A program made the translations under genes and the position numbers. From Vandiemenella viatica (lineage: Eukaryota; Arthropoda; Insecta; Orthoptera; Morabidae), in the NCBI GenBank assembly GCA_031002005.1, contig JARYHS010008074.1, positions 345,054,932-345,118,931 on the forward strand: 64,000 bases of DNA, written 5' to 3'. The notes below the pieces were generated by a model. That model was not told the origin of the DNA and did no database searches. It saw only the letters and a list, made by a program, of their open reading frames with translations. Every line of letters begins with the position of its first letter. Position 1 is the stretch's first letter. Shown here one piece after another: positions 10,941-21,297 of the stretch.

Positions 10941-11940
10941 NNNNNNNNNNNNNNNNNNNNNNNNNNNNNNNNNNNNNNNNNNNNNNNNNNNNNNNNNNNN
11001 NNNNNNNNNNNNNNNNNNNNNNNNNNNNNNNNNNNNNNNNNNNNNNNNNNNNNNNNNNNNNNNNNNNNNNNNNNNNNNNNNNNNNNNNNNNNNNNNNNNN
11101 NNNNNNNNNNNNNNNNNNNNNNNNNNNNNNNNNNNNNNNNNNNNNNNNNNNNNNNNNNNNNNNNNNNNNNNNNNNNNNNNNNNNNNNNNNNNNNNNNNNN
11201 NNNNNNNNNNNNNNNNNNNNNNNNNNNNNNNNNNNNNNNNNNNNNNNNNNNNNNNNNNNNNNNNNNNNNNNNNNNNNNNNNNNNNNNNNNNNNNNNNNNN
11301 NNNNNNNNNNNNNNNNNNNNNNNNNNNNNNNNNNNNNNNNNNNNNNNNNNNNNNNNNNNNNNNNNNNNNNNNNNNNNNNNNNNNNNNNNNNNNNNNNNNN
11401 NNNNNNNNNNNNNNNNNNNNNNNNNNNNNNNNNNNNNNNNNNNNNNNNNNNNNNNNNNNNNNNNNNNNNNNNNNNNNNNNNNNNNNNNNNNNNNNNNNNN
11501 NNNNNNNNNNNNNNNNNNNNNNNNNNNNNNNNNNNNNNNNNNNNNNNNNNNNNNNNNNNNNNNNNNNNNNNNNNNNNNNNNNNNNNNNNNNNNNNNNNNN
11601 NNNNNNNNNNNNNNNNNNNNNNNNNNNNNNNNNNNNNNNNNNNNNNNNNNNNNNNNNNNNNNNNNNNNNNNNNNNNNNNNNNNNNNNNNNNNNNNNNNNN
11701 NNNNNNNNNNNNNNNNNNNNNNNNNNNNNNNNNNNNNNNNNNNNNNNNNNNNNNNNNNNNNNNNNNNNNNNNNNNNNNNNNNNNNNNNNNNNNNNNNNNN
11801 NNNNNNNNNNNNNNNNNNNNNNNNNNNNNNNNNNNNNNNNNNNNNNNNNNNNNNNNNNNNNNNNNNNNNNNNNNNNNNNNNNNNNNNNNNNNNNNNNNNN
11901 NNNNNNNNNNNNNNNNNNNNNNNNNNNNNNNNNNNNNNNN
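10941..11940. other. Assembly gap, exactly 1000 N
   Basis: The round length indicates a placeholder of unknown true size. The body of the LTR element probably falls here. The sequence after the gap does not resume the LTR or the LINE seen before it. Confidence 0.95.
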
Positions 11941-12044
11941 AGTCCTTTACGACTAAATATTGTTTCAGCATTACTGATTGCTTTCGAGAAGTGTCCTTTT
12001 TTTTTAGACTAACTTCAGGTTCATCAGATGTTTGTAAAATGTAA

Positions 12045-12190
12045 GTAGAGTCCTTGCATGTTCACATTAACAAATCAAAGCTTTGCCAGAGGTGAAAGTC
12101 TATTTTAAGGCCTGTAAAAATTGCATCCGAGATCCGGATTTTGAACCGGGGACCTTCTGTATCCACATCACACGCCACAAGGATTTGAAG
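12045..12190 (-). mobile_element. tRNA-derived SINE, minus copy
   Basis: On the minus strand a tRNA-like head ends in the B-box CCCGGTTCAAAATCCGG (near 12148), followed by a body (TAAAATAG..., TTTGCCAAAGC..., TTTGATTTGTTAATG) that matches the plus-strand copy at 12334-12490 in order. The copies differ by many substitutions. Confidence 0.6.
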
Positions 12191-12333
12191 GGAGAAGTAC
12201 TGAAAAATATATATTCAATCATATAAAAGTGCATTTGTGTTTTGGGATAGCAAAAATAAATTATATAGAATAAAAGTAGGTTTACTTTATTATGTCTGAA
12301 TAATATTTTTTAATTACATCCAGATTTGTCTCG

Positions 12334-12490
12334 ACTCTGATGGTTACGGCATACGATTGGGCAACTGAAAATCCCTGGTTCAAATCCCTGTCTCAGCTGT
12401 AATTTTTATGGCTCTTAAAATTGACATTCAGCTCTGGCAAAGTTTTGATTTGTTAATGCTAAGATGCTAGGACACTACGTGGTTCAAATT
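12334..12490 (+). mobile_element. tRNA-derived SINE, plus copy
   Basis: A tRNA-like head with B-box CTGGTTCAAATCCC near 12376 is followed by TAATTTTTATGGCTCTTAAA, then CTCTGGCAAAG and TTTGATTTGTTAATGCTA. The body mirrors the minus copy at 12045-12190. The two together form an imperfect inverted repeat of about 440 bases. Confidence 0.6.
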
Positions 12491-13559
12491 TCACGTTAAT
12501 CCGTAGTTTTCCTTTTCAAATTAGGTGACAATGCGGCCGATAAGTAACTATGTGACTGGAATTTTTAAATCACTTGAAATTATTATTATTTTACAGAATC
12601 TGCATTTAAATAAAAATGTATAATAATCTTATTTTTTATTGTTAAAAAAAAATATTGAGTGAATCGAAAGGAACCTCAACCAAAACAAACACATTAAATG
12701 TGAAGTGAGTGACGCTTGACATATAATTGTGACTATGTAGAGATACACGAGAATCTTTCAATCCAGTGTGACCATCATTTGTTAAAACTGCTTTAGAATA
12801 CTATGCATAAGAGATCAAACAATTAGGAGATAACAGGATTCAGACAAAAAAACTATTTTAACATACTTCATTACTTTTGTAGACTATAAAGTACAATACC
12901 AAGTACAGGTGGTAGCTGTAGCTATGATCACAAAATCACTTTTAAGATAATTTTTTAACATTAATTCCGTGAAACAGTCAAGGGTATATGTTAAAGGAGA
13001 CTGAAGACCCAGTAGGAACCCGCCCATCACACAGCCGTGCTATGGACCAGTTTGGATGTGAGGGGGGCGAGCCGACACTCGGCCGAGTGTTGGCGTAGGC
13101 TCGGCTCGGCTCAGTGTGGCCCAAGCTTAATACAGTGTTGGCCTTATAGAATGACACCAAGCAAAAAAAAAAAAAAGGTCACAATTGATGGCAGGTGTAG
13201 TTTTACAAAGGGCAGCCATAAAAGCTTTAAACTACTTTCTCCCCTCTACGGATCATCGCACAACTGCGACGGTTTATACTCATCTTTGAATTTCGACAAT
13301 TCATACCACAGTTTTCCCAAAATACAGCCCCACTCTTCAAACTCACAGGATGCACCACCAAAACGCTAGACAAACAAAGAAGGATGAGGAAATCCACAAA
13401 CGGGCAAGTGCCTACCTCCTAAGCGAGCCAGCCCTGGCAATAGTCAACCCCACGCATTCAGTTGAACTCTATATGAATGGTTGTGCTGAGAATCATACCC
13501 ATGCAAAAGTGAATGGTGAAGAAAATCTTTGCATACCCGCCAAATGCACAACCACCACA
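12491..13559. other. No gene seen; GC-rich near-palindrome and flank of Penelope element
   Basis: The stretch is mostly AT-rich without coding sign. At 13070-13110 it is GC-rich with a near-perfect 24-base palindrome centred on CTCGGCCGAG, then an A14 run near 13163. The part above about 13200 borders the Penelope insertion and has no assignment. Confidence 0.4.
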
Positions 13560-14560
13560 GAGTCTCCTTTCAGTGGGCGATCCATATGCCGCAACTATAG
13601 GTCGCCCAGGATTACCAGTCTTGTGGATCTTAGGAAGAAGATACAGTGTGGGAGTGCGGGGATTCTGGGGAGTCAGGAGGGAGATGGACTGAGGAGAGGG
13701 GCCTTGCAGGGGGCCTTGTAGGTCAAGAAGATTTTTTATTTCCTGGCATATGGAGATAGTGGGATCTGTAACTTGTGGAATGTAGGTGTTAGTGTCCGAC
13801 AGTTGCCTTAGGGCCGCCTCAGCCACATAGTCATTGCGGTCCATCACTACTGTGGTTAAGCCTTTGTCGGCAGGGAGGATGATGATGTTCTGGTTTTTGG
13901 ACAGTTCTCTCATAACTCGAGTTTCCATATTGCTGAAATTTTTAGAGTGTGGGATGGAGTTTAGGAAAGAAGGTGAGGAAAGAGAGGATGTGAGGAATTC
14001 CTGGAATAGAATAAGGGGATGGTTTTGTGGGAGCCGGGGAGGATCCAGAGAAGATGCAGGTTTAAACTGTTGTAGACTGGGCTCAATCTCGCTCTGTCGA
14101 CTGGTGTGTTCTCCTGTGACGGTAAAATGGTACCGCCAGAGAAGAGAGCGGCAGAACGCCAATGAGTCCCGGACCAAAGCAGCATGGTTGAACTTGGGAG
14201 TCGGAGAAAAAGTGAGTCCTTTGGATAAGACCGATATTTGAGGTTCAGTCAGGGGGGTGGAGGAGAGATTAATCACTGACTGTTTAGACTGGAGGTGAGG
14301 CGGGGGATTTTCGAGGAGGTGGTAAAAGGTTTGGATGGGGTAGATTGAGGAGGTGAGCCAAGCATGGAGTCTTTGCAACTATTGGTGGAGTTGGTGTGTG
14401 TTTACAGCAGTGGAATGTTGATAGGGGAGGGACAGGCCTAGAGATAAATAGCTCCTAATAAGAGCTGAAAGGTTTTGAAGATGTTTTTATGCATGATGGG
14501 CCTGTAATTGTCTGCACTCTGACAGGATATGTTGCATATGATGAATAAGGTGAGGGAATG
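13560..14560 (-). pseudogene. Penelope-like element, inverted 5' half (RT N-terminus)
   Basis: Penelope-like elements encode a reverse transcriptase fused to a GIY-YIG endonuclease. The minus frame from 14378 reads LSKGLTFSPTPKFN, then IIILPADKGLTTVVMDRNDY and PRTPTLYLLPKIHK, NPGRPIVAAYGSPTE, which are the N-terminal RT blocks of the family. Homology stops just after GSPTE near 13560. The matching C-terminal half lies head to head on the opposite strand from about 14610. The ~120 residues normally between GSPTE and GTAMGT are missing. The arrangement fits a 5' inversion during target-primed insertion. Confidence 0.8.
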
Positions 14561-14599
14561 AAAGACAGAGGATTTTGTGGAGTGAGACAAGTTGAGAGG

Positions 14600-15768
14600 A
14601 ATGTTGATACGCCATGTGGTACCGCAATGGGCACCCACATGGCCCCATCCTATGCCAACTTATTCCATGGTCGTCAGGAGGAACGTTTCCTAAACAACAC
14701 TCCCTCTAAACCCACTGTGTGGTTCAGATACATAGATGACATATTTATGATCTGGACCCACGGCGAAAACCACCTCCTTGAATTCCTCCACTCCCTTAAC
14801 AATAGCAACAATTCCATCAATTTCACCTGGACTTACTCCCACTCACATTCCTCGATGTTGACATCATGCTCAGGCACGGTGTCCTTCATACCGCAGTCCA
14901 CATCAAACCCACTAATTTACAGCAGTATCTACACTTTGATAGCTGCCATCCATTCCATACCCAACGTTCTCTCCCATAGTCTTGCCATCCGTGGAAGTCG
15001 CATTTGCTCTGATGCTCATTCTCTCCATCAATACTCACAAAACCTATCCCAAGCCCTTATTTCCCGTTGTTACCCCAGGGATCTTGTACATAAACAGATC
15101 TCCCGCGCGATCAACCACCCTCCACGTAACCACTCTCACTTGTCTCCTACAAAAACCAACCATAGCCCTGCCTATGTCACTCAGTTCTCTCCTGGCCTCG
15201 AGTCCATCAACCATATCTTGCGACAGGGGTATGACTTCCTTCGCTCATTTCCGGAAATGCGTACTCTCCTACCCAATGTCCCTCGTGCATGTTTTAGCAG
15301 ACCACCCAATCTTAAGAATATCTTAGTCCACAAAAGCACCATATGGATCTTATCCTTGTAATAGAACCCGCTGTAAAACCTGCAGCATGCTTCCACCCAC
15401 CACTACATATTCCAATCCCACCACAGGAGAAACTTTACCCATTATTGGACATGCCACCTTTTTCAACCACTCATCTTATATACCAACTAACTTGCCGCTA
15501 TTGCACCAGTTCTTACATAGGCCTCACCACACAGCAACTCTCTGTTAGAATGAATGGTCACAGACAAACAGTCCAAACTCGCAACCTGTATCTTCCAGTA
15601 CCAGAACATGCCAATAGCCATGATTCCAACAACCTCAATGACTGTTTTACTGTGAGAGCAGTCAGAGTTTTCCCTGACAGCAACACTGCAGCAGAACTCC
15701 GGAGATGGGAACTAGCGTACCAGAATATCCTGGATACGAGACACCCACCTGGACTTAACCACCGTTAA
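14600..15768 (+). pseudogene. Penelope-like element, RT C-terminus and GIY-YIG endonuclease
   Basis: The frame reads CGTAMGTHMAPSYANLF and RYIDDIFMIWTHGENHLLEF, the latter carrying the RT catalytic YIDD. A frame change near 14860 and another near 15360 follow. The last frame has LIYQLTCRYCTSSYIGLTTQ, the GIY-YIG nuclease, then VRMNGHRQTV and ELRRWELAYQN, ending at 15768. This is the 3' half of the element whose 5' half is inverted at 13560-14560. At least two frameshifts make it non-functional. Confidence 0.85.
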
Positions 15769-16060
15769 AATCCAATTAACCCATCACTACCTTTTTTTTC
15801 CGCCGTACCATTACTACATTTGCTCATTTTACCATCGCCTGCCAATATATTAATTACATTATAGCCGCCCCCCCCCTCCACCACTACACAGTTAGTCATT
15901 AGATAAAGTTCGTTGTGCACACACGTTCCGAGCCTAATGGCCCTTTTTTCTTTTTGTGAGCAAGGCAGATGCCGAAATATTGTGTAGTTGTTTGTCAGCA
16001 TTAGTGCTCCCTCTCATCGCATCCATCCACTTTGGTATGTGGTGGGTTAATTTCCCTTTC
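15769..16060 (+). mobile_element. Probable Penelope 3' UTR
   Basis: It follows the stop of the GIY-YIG frame. Near 16021 it has CATCCATCCACTTTGG...GTGGTGGGTTAATTTCCC, a small hairpin. A similar CATCCATCATCTAA...AAGTGGTGG.TCATTT block occurs at 19760 and 35985, suggesting a shared Penelope 3' end. Confidence 0.45.
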
Positions 16061-16508
16061 TTTTCTTATTTATATCGCCTAGAAGCCGCTTCGATTTTCC
16101 TTAGTTGCATCAAAAATCAATTAAAGTTAGATTTCAGTTAACCTCGGACCACAAAAATCAAATCTACATGAATGTACAATACTGCTAGTTCTGCCAGGAT
16201 AGAAATTAATTTCACTATTTGGTGTACACATATAACTAGTGAAACCTGCATTGAAACTAAGAACTTTTCTTAGATTGTAAATTGTAATGCATCCTGGAAC
16301 AGCATTATAACCAATATTACAATGTGCAGTAGTTCAGCAATGTTATGCAGGTACAAACTAACAACACTATCAGCCATTATGGGCACCATATTGTGTTGTA
16401 ATTTTTCCATGCGGTATTGTATTTTTCCTCCACACATAATATGATAAATAACATATCGAATAGCCAATACTGACAATGAAAAGCAATTGTGTTACAGCTT
16501 CATAAATA
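16061..16508. other. No recognised feature
   Basis: AT-rich sequence with no coding frame or repeat match that I could establish. Confidence 0.4.
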
Positions 16509-16792
16509 GAGTCTACAGTAGATTGCAATTCCACTACAACAACATTGCTCCACACTGACTAATGACATCTACTGCAATAGTCATCTGCAAGTTGCATTAT
16601 TTTCAGGCAGTAATTGAGTTTTAATACAGTCTGGACTATTATTTTCAAGCAGTAATTAGTGTTTAATACACCCTGGACAAGCACAAATTCAATAAAACTG
16701 CTTTGGAAAGTATTTCTTGTGGCATCTTCTGTTTTACTACACCAATATTATGATGCAAATTCCTCACAGAATCAGAATCTCCAGTAATTCCC
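16509..16792 (+). mobile_element. MITE of the GGGATTACTGGAG family, diverged copy
   Basis: The left end GAGTCTACAGTAGATTGC and the right end GAATCTCCAGTAATTCCC align with the ends of the intact copy at 19322-19598. The internal blocks CCACTACAACAACAT, GCAGTAATT, ATACA..CTGGAC and AATATTATGATG are in the same order. No coding capacity. Confidence 0.65.
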
Positions 16793-16982
16793 ATGAATAT
16801 CAGTGAACAATATAATATATGTTACTTTGCCTTTTTCAGCTGGCACCGTGATAATAACTAACCTTTGGGCACTTATTTTGGAGCATTCCTCAAGGTGTCT
16901 TAATGGTAACTAATATATTAGATTGGCAACTGAGCGACATGTCAAAAGGCAGAGAGCAGAAAACAAAAAATTCGAGATCAAA

Positions 16983-18125
16983 CATTATTTTCTAAGTATA
17001 TTTGATTTATTGTACCTTTTGTATCAGGGTAAATCAAAATATTTGTTTTTATTTACTGTTCTCGATTTAAATTGATTTAAATATAAATTAAAGTTAATGT
17101 TTTATATTTATTTTTAATTTATGTTTGGTGGTGATATATCATTCGTCATTTAAGATATCTAGTTTCTTTAGATAAAATTTAATTTTAGAAATTTTTTTAA
17201 GTATTTATGTATATTAATATTTTATGATACATTTTTACTTATAATTTAGGGGATTAGCTCTAAATTTATTTATAATATTTATTTTATATTAATAGGCTTT
17301 AAATCGGCTATTTATTTGATTAGGTTTTAGTTAATGATATTATATTAATTATTTTATAATAAATTGAAATATATTATAAAGATAATATTTTAAATAATTT
17401 AAAATTTGAAATAATGATTTAATTAGTAAATATTTTTGTGTAAATTATAATATAATATAATTATAAGGAATTAGGCAAAATAAATTCCCGCCTGTTTATC
17501 AAAAACATGTCTTTTTGATAATAATTTGCAGTCTGACCTGCTCACTGATTAATTGAAGAGCCGCGGTATTTTGACCGTGCAAAGGTAGCATAATCATTAG
17601 TCTTTTAATTAAGGGCTAGAATGAATGGTTTGACGAGGAATTAACTGTCTCATATTAATTAGTTGAATTTAACTTTTAAGTTAAAAGTCTTAAATTTTTT
17701 TCTAGGACGATAAGACCCTATAGAGCTTTATAATAACTATTATTTGTTTCGTTAGTTTATTTTTAAATAAAAATATTATTTATTTTGTTGGGGTGACATA
17801 GAAAATAAACAAACTTTTTATTATATAAACATTGATAAATGTTTTGATCCATAATTTATGATTATAAGATTAAGTTACCTTAGGGATAACAGCGTAATTA
17901 TTTTAGAGAGTTCATATTGATAAAGTAGTTTGCGACCTCGATGTTGGATTAAGATAAATATATGGTGCAGAAGTCATATAATTAGGTCTGTTCGACCTTT
18001 AAATTCTTACATGATCTGAGTTCAGACCGGCGTAAGCCAGGTCGGTTTCTAACCTGAATATAATTATTTTTATTAGTACGAAAGGACCATAAAAATATGA
18101 TAGTCTTATTATTTTGAATATTATT
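16983..18125 (+). pseudogene. rrnL: Nuclear copy of mitochondrial large rRNA gene (partial)
   Basis: The sequence has the insect mitochondrial 16S signatures: ATTGTACCTTTTGTATCAGG near 17009, GCCGCGGTATTTTGACCGTG near 17561, CGATAAGACCCTATAGAGC near 17707, TAGGGATAACAGCGTAAT near 17881, and TTCGACCTTTAAATTC. The 5' part of the gene is missing. It is followed in mitochondrial order by trnL1 and nad1 and is embedded between nuclear transposons, so it is a NUMT or a retrocopied mitochondrial transcript. The left edge is an estimate. Confidence 0.85.
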
Positions 18126-18191
18126 ACTACTTTGGCAGATAAATGTATTAAGTTTAGATCTTAACTATGTAATTTAATTTTACATGTAGTA
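18126..18191 (+). pseudogene. trnL1: Mitochondrial tRNA-Leu(UAG) within the NUMT
   Basis: ACTACTTTGGCAGA starts the acceptor and D arm, anticodon TAG is at 18155-18157, and GTAGTA at 18186 closes the acceptor stem. Position between rrnL and nad1 is that of trnL(CUN) in insect mitochondrial DNA. It is not expected to function in the nucleus. Confidence 0.8.
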
Positions 18192-18194
18192 CTG

Positions 18195-18402
18195 ATATTA
18201 TATGATTTATTTATGTTTTTAATTAATTTGTTTTTATTGTTTATTTTGGTTTTATTAAGAGTGGCTTTTTTTACTTTACTTGAGCGTAAGGTCCTTGGAT
18301 ATATTCATATTCGTAAAGGTCCTAATAAGGTTGGATTTGTTGGTATTCCCCAACCTTTCAGTGATGCTATAAAATTATTAACTAAAGAACAATCTTTACC
18401 TT
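18195..18402 (+). pseudogene. nad1: 5' part of mitochondrial nad1 within the NUMT
   Basis: NADH dehydrogenase subunit 1 is a membrane subunit of respiratory complex I. ATA at 18195 is a possible mitochondrial start. The translation continues with [19 protein letters not shown], then [19 protein letters not shown] and TKEQSLP. AGA stands where serine is conserved in insects, as the invertebrate mitochondrial code requires. Only about 69 codons remain; at 18400-18403 the sequence switches to LINE ORF2. Confidence 0.85.
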
Positions 18403-19313
18403 CCTGGAAATTTATCCGACATAGTTAAGAGTGTGTTATTTGCAGATGACACTAACCTGACTGTGCGTAAAACACCAAACAGTACTATAGAATTTAATGT
18501 AAATGAAGTACTTAGAGTAGTAGCAAATTGGTTTAAGGCAAATTCATTAAAATTAAATTTTTGAAAAAACATATTATATTAGGTTTAAAACAAAAAACTA
18601 TGCACAGCCAGATATATGTATAAACTATAAAAACAACACAATCTTAGAAACAGAGAGTATAAAATTTATTGGTATTAAAATAGATCAGAAACTCTGTTGG
18701 CATGATCATATCACTACACTACTGACTAAGTTAAGTAGTGCCACCTTCGCAATACGAACACTTTAACAGCAGATCTAGAATTAATGAAACAGGTGTACTC
18801 CTCATATTTTCATTCAGTAATGTCATATGGCATAATTTTTTGGGGAAACTCTTCACAAAGTAAAAAAGTTTTCATAGCACAGAAAAGAGCTATTAGGTTT
18901 CTGTGTAGGGTAAAACCAAGAACTTCTTGCAGACAACTCTTTAAGAAACTCAATATTCTTACAATGTATTCTCAGTATATATATTCTCTCATGAGCTTTG
19001 TCATAGAAAATTTTAACCTGTTTACACCTAATTCACAGGTACACAGTTTCAATACAAGAAACAGAAATAACTTGCATAAAACACAAACATCTCTGTCATT
19101 AGTACAAAGAGGAGTTAATTATTCTGGGATACATCTGTTTAACAAACTACCTAATCGTATAAAACAGCTTTCAGATAATAAAGATGTATTCAAACAAAAA
19201 CTTAGAGATTATCTTATTGGCAACTCCTTCTACTCCATTCAAGAATTTGAAGAAAATAATTAATTGTACTCATTATGACGTTTGCAAAACTCAGTTGCAA
19301 AAATGTATGTTTA
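18401..19313 (+). pseudogene. 5'-truncated LINE (family C) fused to the NUMT
   Basis: The sequence starts in ORF2 at [20 protein letters not shown], so FADD of the reverse transcriptase is retained and everything upstream is lost. A frameshift near 18560 and stops near 18765 follow, then the frame at 18784-19263 gives HSVMSYGIIFWGNS, SCRQLFKKLNILT, FNTRNRNNLHKT and YSGIHLFNKLPN. It is related to family A. The nad1 codons run directly into it with about three bases (CTT) of possible overlap. A short 3' UTR ends near 19313, where a MITE begins. Confidence 0.8.
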
Positions 19314-19321
19314 TTATTATT

Positions 19322-19598
19322 GGGTCTACTGGAGATCGCGATTCCGCTACAACAACATACAGTAATATCGTTGGAATACTGATGTAGTCAGTCGCAAGAC
19401 GTATTATTATCAAGCAGTAATTCCGTTGTAATACAGCCTGGACCATTATTTTCAAGCACAAATTAGGTTGTAATACAGCCTGGACCAGTATGAAACCGTT
19501 AAATGTACTTAGGGAAGAATTTATTGTGGAGTCTTGCGTTTGACCACTGCAGTATTATGATGACAACTCCTGGCGGAATCGCGATCTCCAGTAATCCC
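19322..19598 (+). mobile_element. MITE, GGGATTACTGGAG family, with 8 bp TSD
   Basis: Terminal inverted repeats GGGTCTACTGGAGATCGCG and (complement) GGGATTACTGGAGATCGCG bound 277 bases with no ORF. The direct repeat TTATTATT flanks it (19314-19321, 19599-19606). Related copies lie at 16509-16792 and, reversed, at 23941-24173. GGG ends with 8 bp TSDs do not fit the CAG ends of hAT; a Merlin-like or unclassified family is possible. Confidence 0.75.
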
Positions 19599-19606
19599 TT
19601 ATTATT

Positions 19607-20554
19607 TCTTGTATTTGTAAAATATGTATATATATATATATATTTGGCGAGGCAATCTCCGGCTGCACCCACCTCTCATAATGTTCTCTTGTTGACGAAG
19701 GGTTTTTTTCCCGAAAATTTCTTTATTGTTTGTGTTTGTGTCTTTTATGTGTGTTCGCGCCCCACATCCATCATCTAAAGGTAAGTGGTGGCTCATTTTC
19801 CTATCCTAATTTGATTCCTATATATATATTTACTATGATATGACTCATATTATGTGTATATGTATCAACAATGACATGTTTCACATCCCAGAGGTACTTC
19901 CTCAGCAGGGATCCATGGAACAAGATTGATAAATAAATAAATAAATAATACAATGTAACTGGACAACTTGTGCAATTTTTAAGGGATTTACAGCATGCTG
20001 ACAAAAAGAGGCATGAGAGAATTTTCGTTAAAAAACAGAAAGGTAATTGGCCATAATGTTTACAGTGAAAATATTCAAGTATATGACCAGAGTAATTAGG
20101 TTAATCATGGAAAACTGAAATCTAGGTCACAAGACAAGCAACAATTCCATATCCTCCCCAATTTCATGCCCAAATGTTAACCAGACTTGGTAAAAAATAC
20201 ATAGAACCTAAAATAATGCACATAAAACTATTATCTGAGAGACAATAAATGATAGTTAAGCTGCCTAAATGATAAAGATTTAATTTGGATGCATATTCCC
20301 CTATATTATAGCCATCTAATCTAACGTTGTAACCCTTTTGGGTACAGGAGACCTAAAGTTTTAGTTGGAATAACGATAAGATCATCCCTGACGGCATTTT
20401 ATTTATACAATTTATTGACAGAAAACCAGATAAAGAGCTTATAACAATATCATTCCAGACCGTATTTTTAAACAGGAATCTTTCAATTTGTGCCATGCAC
20501 CCTAACTGTTCTGAGGGATTCTATGACAACCATGGCAAAACAATTTGATGACAG
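19607..20554. other. No gene; (AT)n tract and Penelope 3' end-like block
   Basis: An (AT)n run lies near 19625-19643. ACATCCATCATCTAAAGG then AAGTGGTGGCTCATTTTCC near 19763 resembles the tail after the Penelope element at 16021 and the block at 35985. The rest is unassigned AT-rich sequence. Confidence 0.4.
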
Positions 20555-20592
20555 ATTTTTATGTAACTCGAGGAAACAAATTAAAAGCGAGG

Positions 20593-20645
<53 letters not shown>

Positions 20646-20880
20646 ACATCTCACTTAGTTCCCGAGATACAGGCCTACTGTCTCAAGTGTGAAGTGGTTT
20701 TGTTGAAATTCGGTCTGGAGCAGAAGAAAAATTTTGCCAAATTCGGAGTCTTCTGTACCTATGCGAGACAAAAAAAAAAAGAGAATAAAATTTTTTTATA
20801 TCTTGTTTAGTTCACCAGATATCGTATCTCCAAATCAATGTAGTTAGGTTGAATAAAACTTGTACCAGAATTTTTTTTCA
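20555..20880 (-). repeat. R1 repeat monomers, reversed, with long poly-T
   Basis: On the complement the blocks GAGATAT, AACTAAG-like and the GGTCCAGGC-like motif occur in R1 order. A T run of about 58 bases spans 20587-20644. The apparent 106-residue open frame here is repeat sequence with poly-phenylalanine and is rejected as a gene. Confidence 0.55.
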
Positions 20881-20999
20881 CAAAAGCCACTAGGAACTAC
20901 ATGCTTGACATGCACAATAGGTCTTTTATTTTCTCCCTAGTGGGAGTGAGTAATTTGAAATACAGCCTGGACCAGAAGAAAGTTACAAAAGGAGAAGGA

Positions 21000-21130
21000 A
21001 CTATACCTATAACTGATTTTTGACATTAGATATCTAGAGAACTAAGCGAGATTTCAAAACATTTTATTCTTTACTATTAACTTGTTTCATGAACTTACAT
21101 AAGAATTCATCATCAAATTGCAGAGCCACA
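21000..21130 (+). repeat. R1 repeat monomer
   Basis: CTAGAGAACTAAGCGAGATT near 21031 is followed by TTTATTCTTTACT, then TAAGAATTCATCATCAAATTG and GAGCCACAGTTAT, matching the R1 order. Confidence 0.65.
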
Positions 21131-21297
21131 GTTATGAATGTGCTGCCCTGTTCTGTTAGATAAATACAAGCATTTGGATTGCTGAATAAAGATTGCAAAA
21201 ATAAATAAACATGTATAAACCTAACTGCTGTGTTGGTTATCAGTGGAAGATGTAACACATTCACCAAGTTAGCTCCTCAAAAAAGTTCTGGGTGATA

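Noticed and set aside
10628..11956. Long open frames spanning the N gap
   Set aside because: Their length is due to N codons. Only the gag start at 10909 is plausible from context.
16983..18402. Functional mitochondrial DNA contamination
   Set aside because: The segment is joined on both sides to nuclear repeats and truncated within nad1, so an integrated copy is more likely, although an assembly chimera is not excluded.
20490..20810. 106-codon open frame
   Set aside because: It is mostly poly-phenylalanine from a T homopolymer inside R1 repeats.
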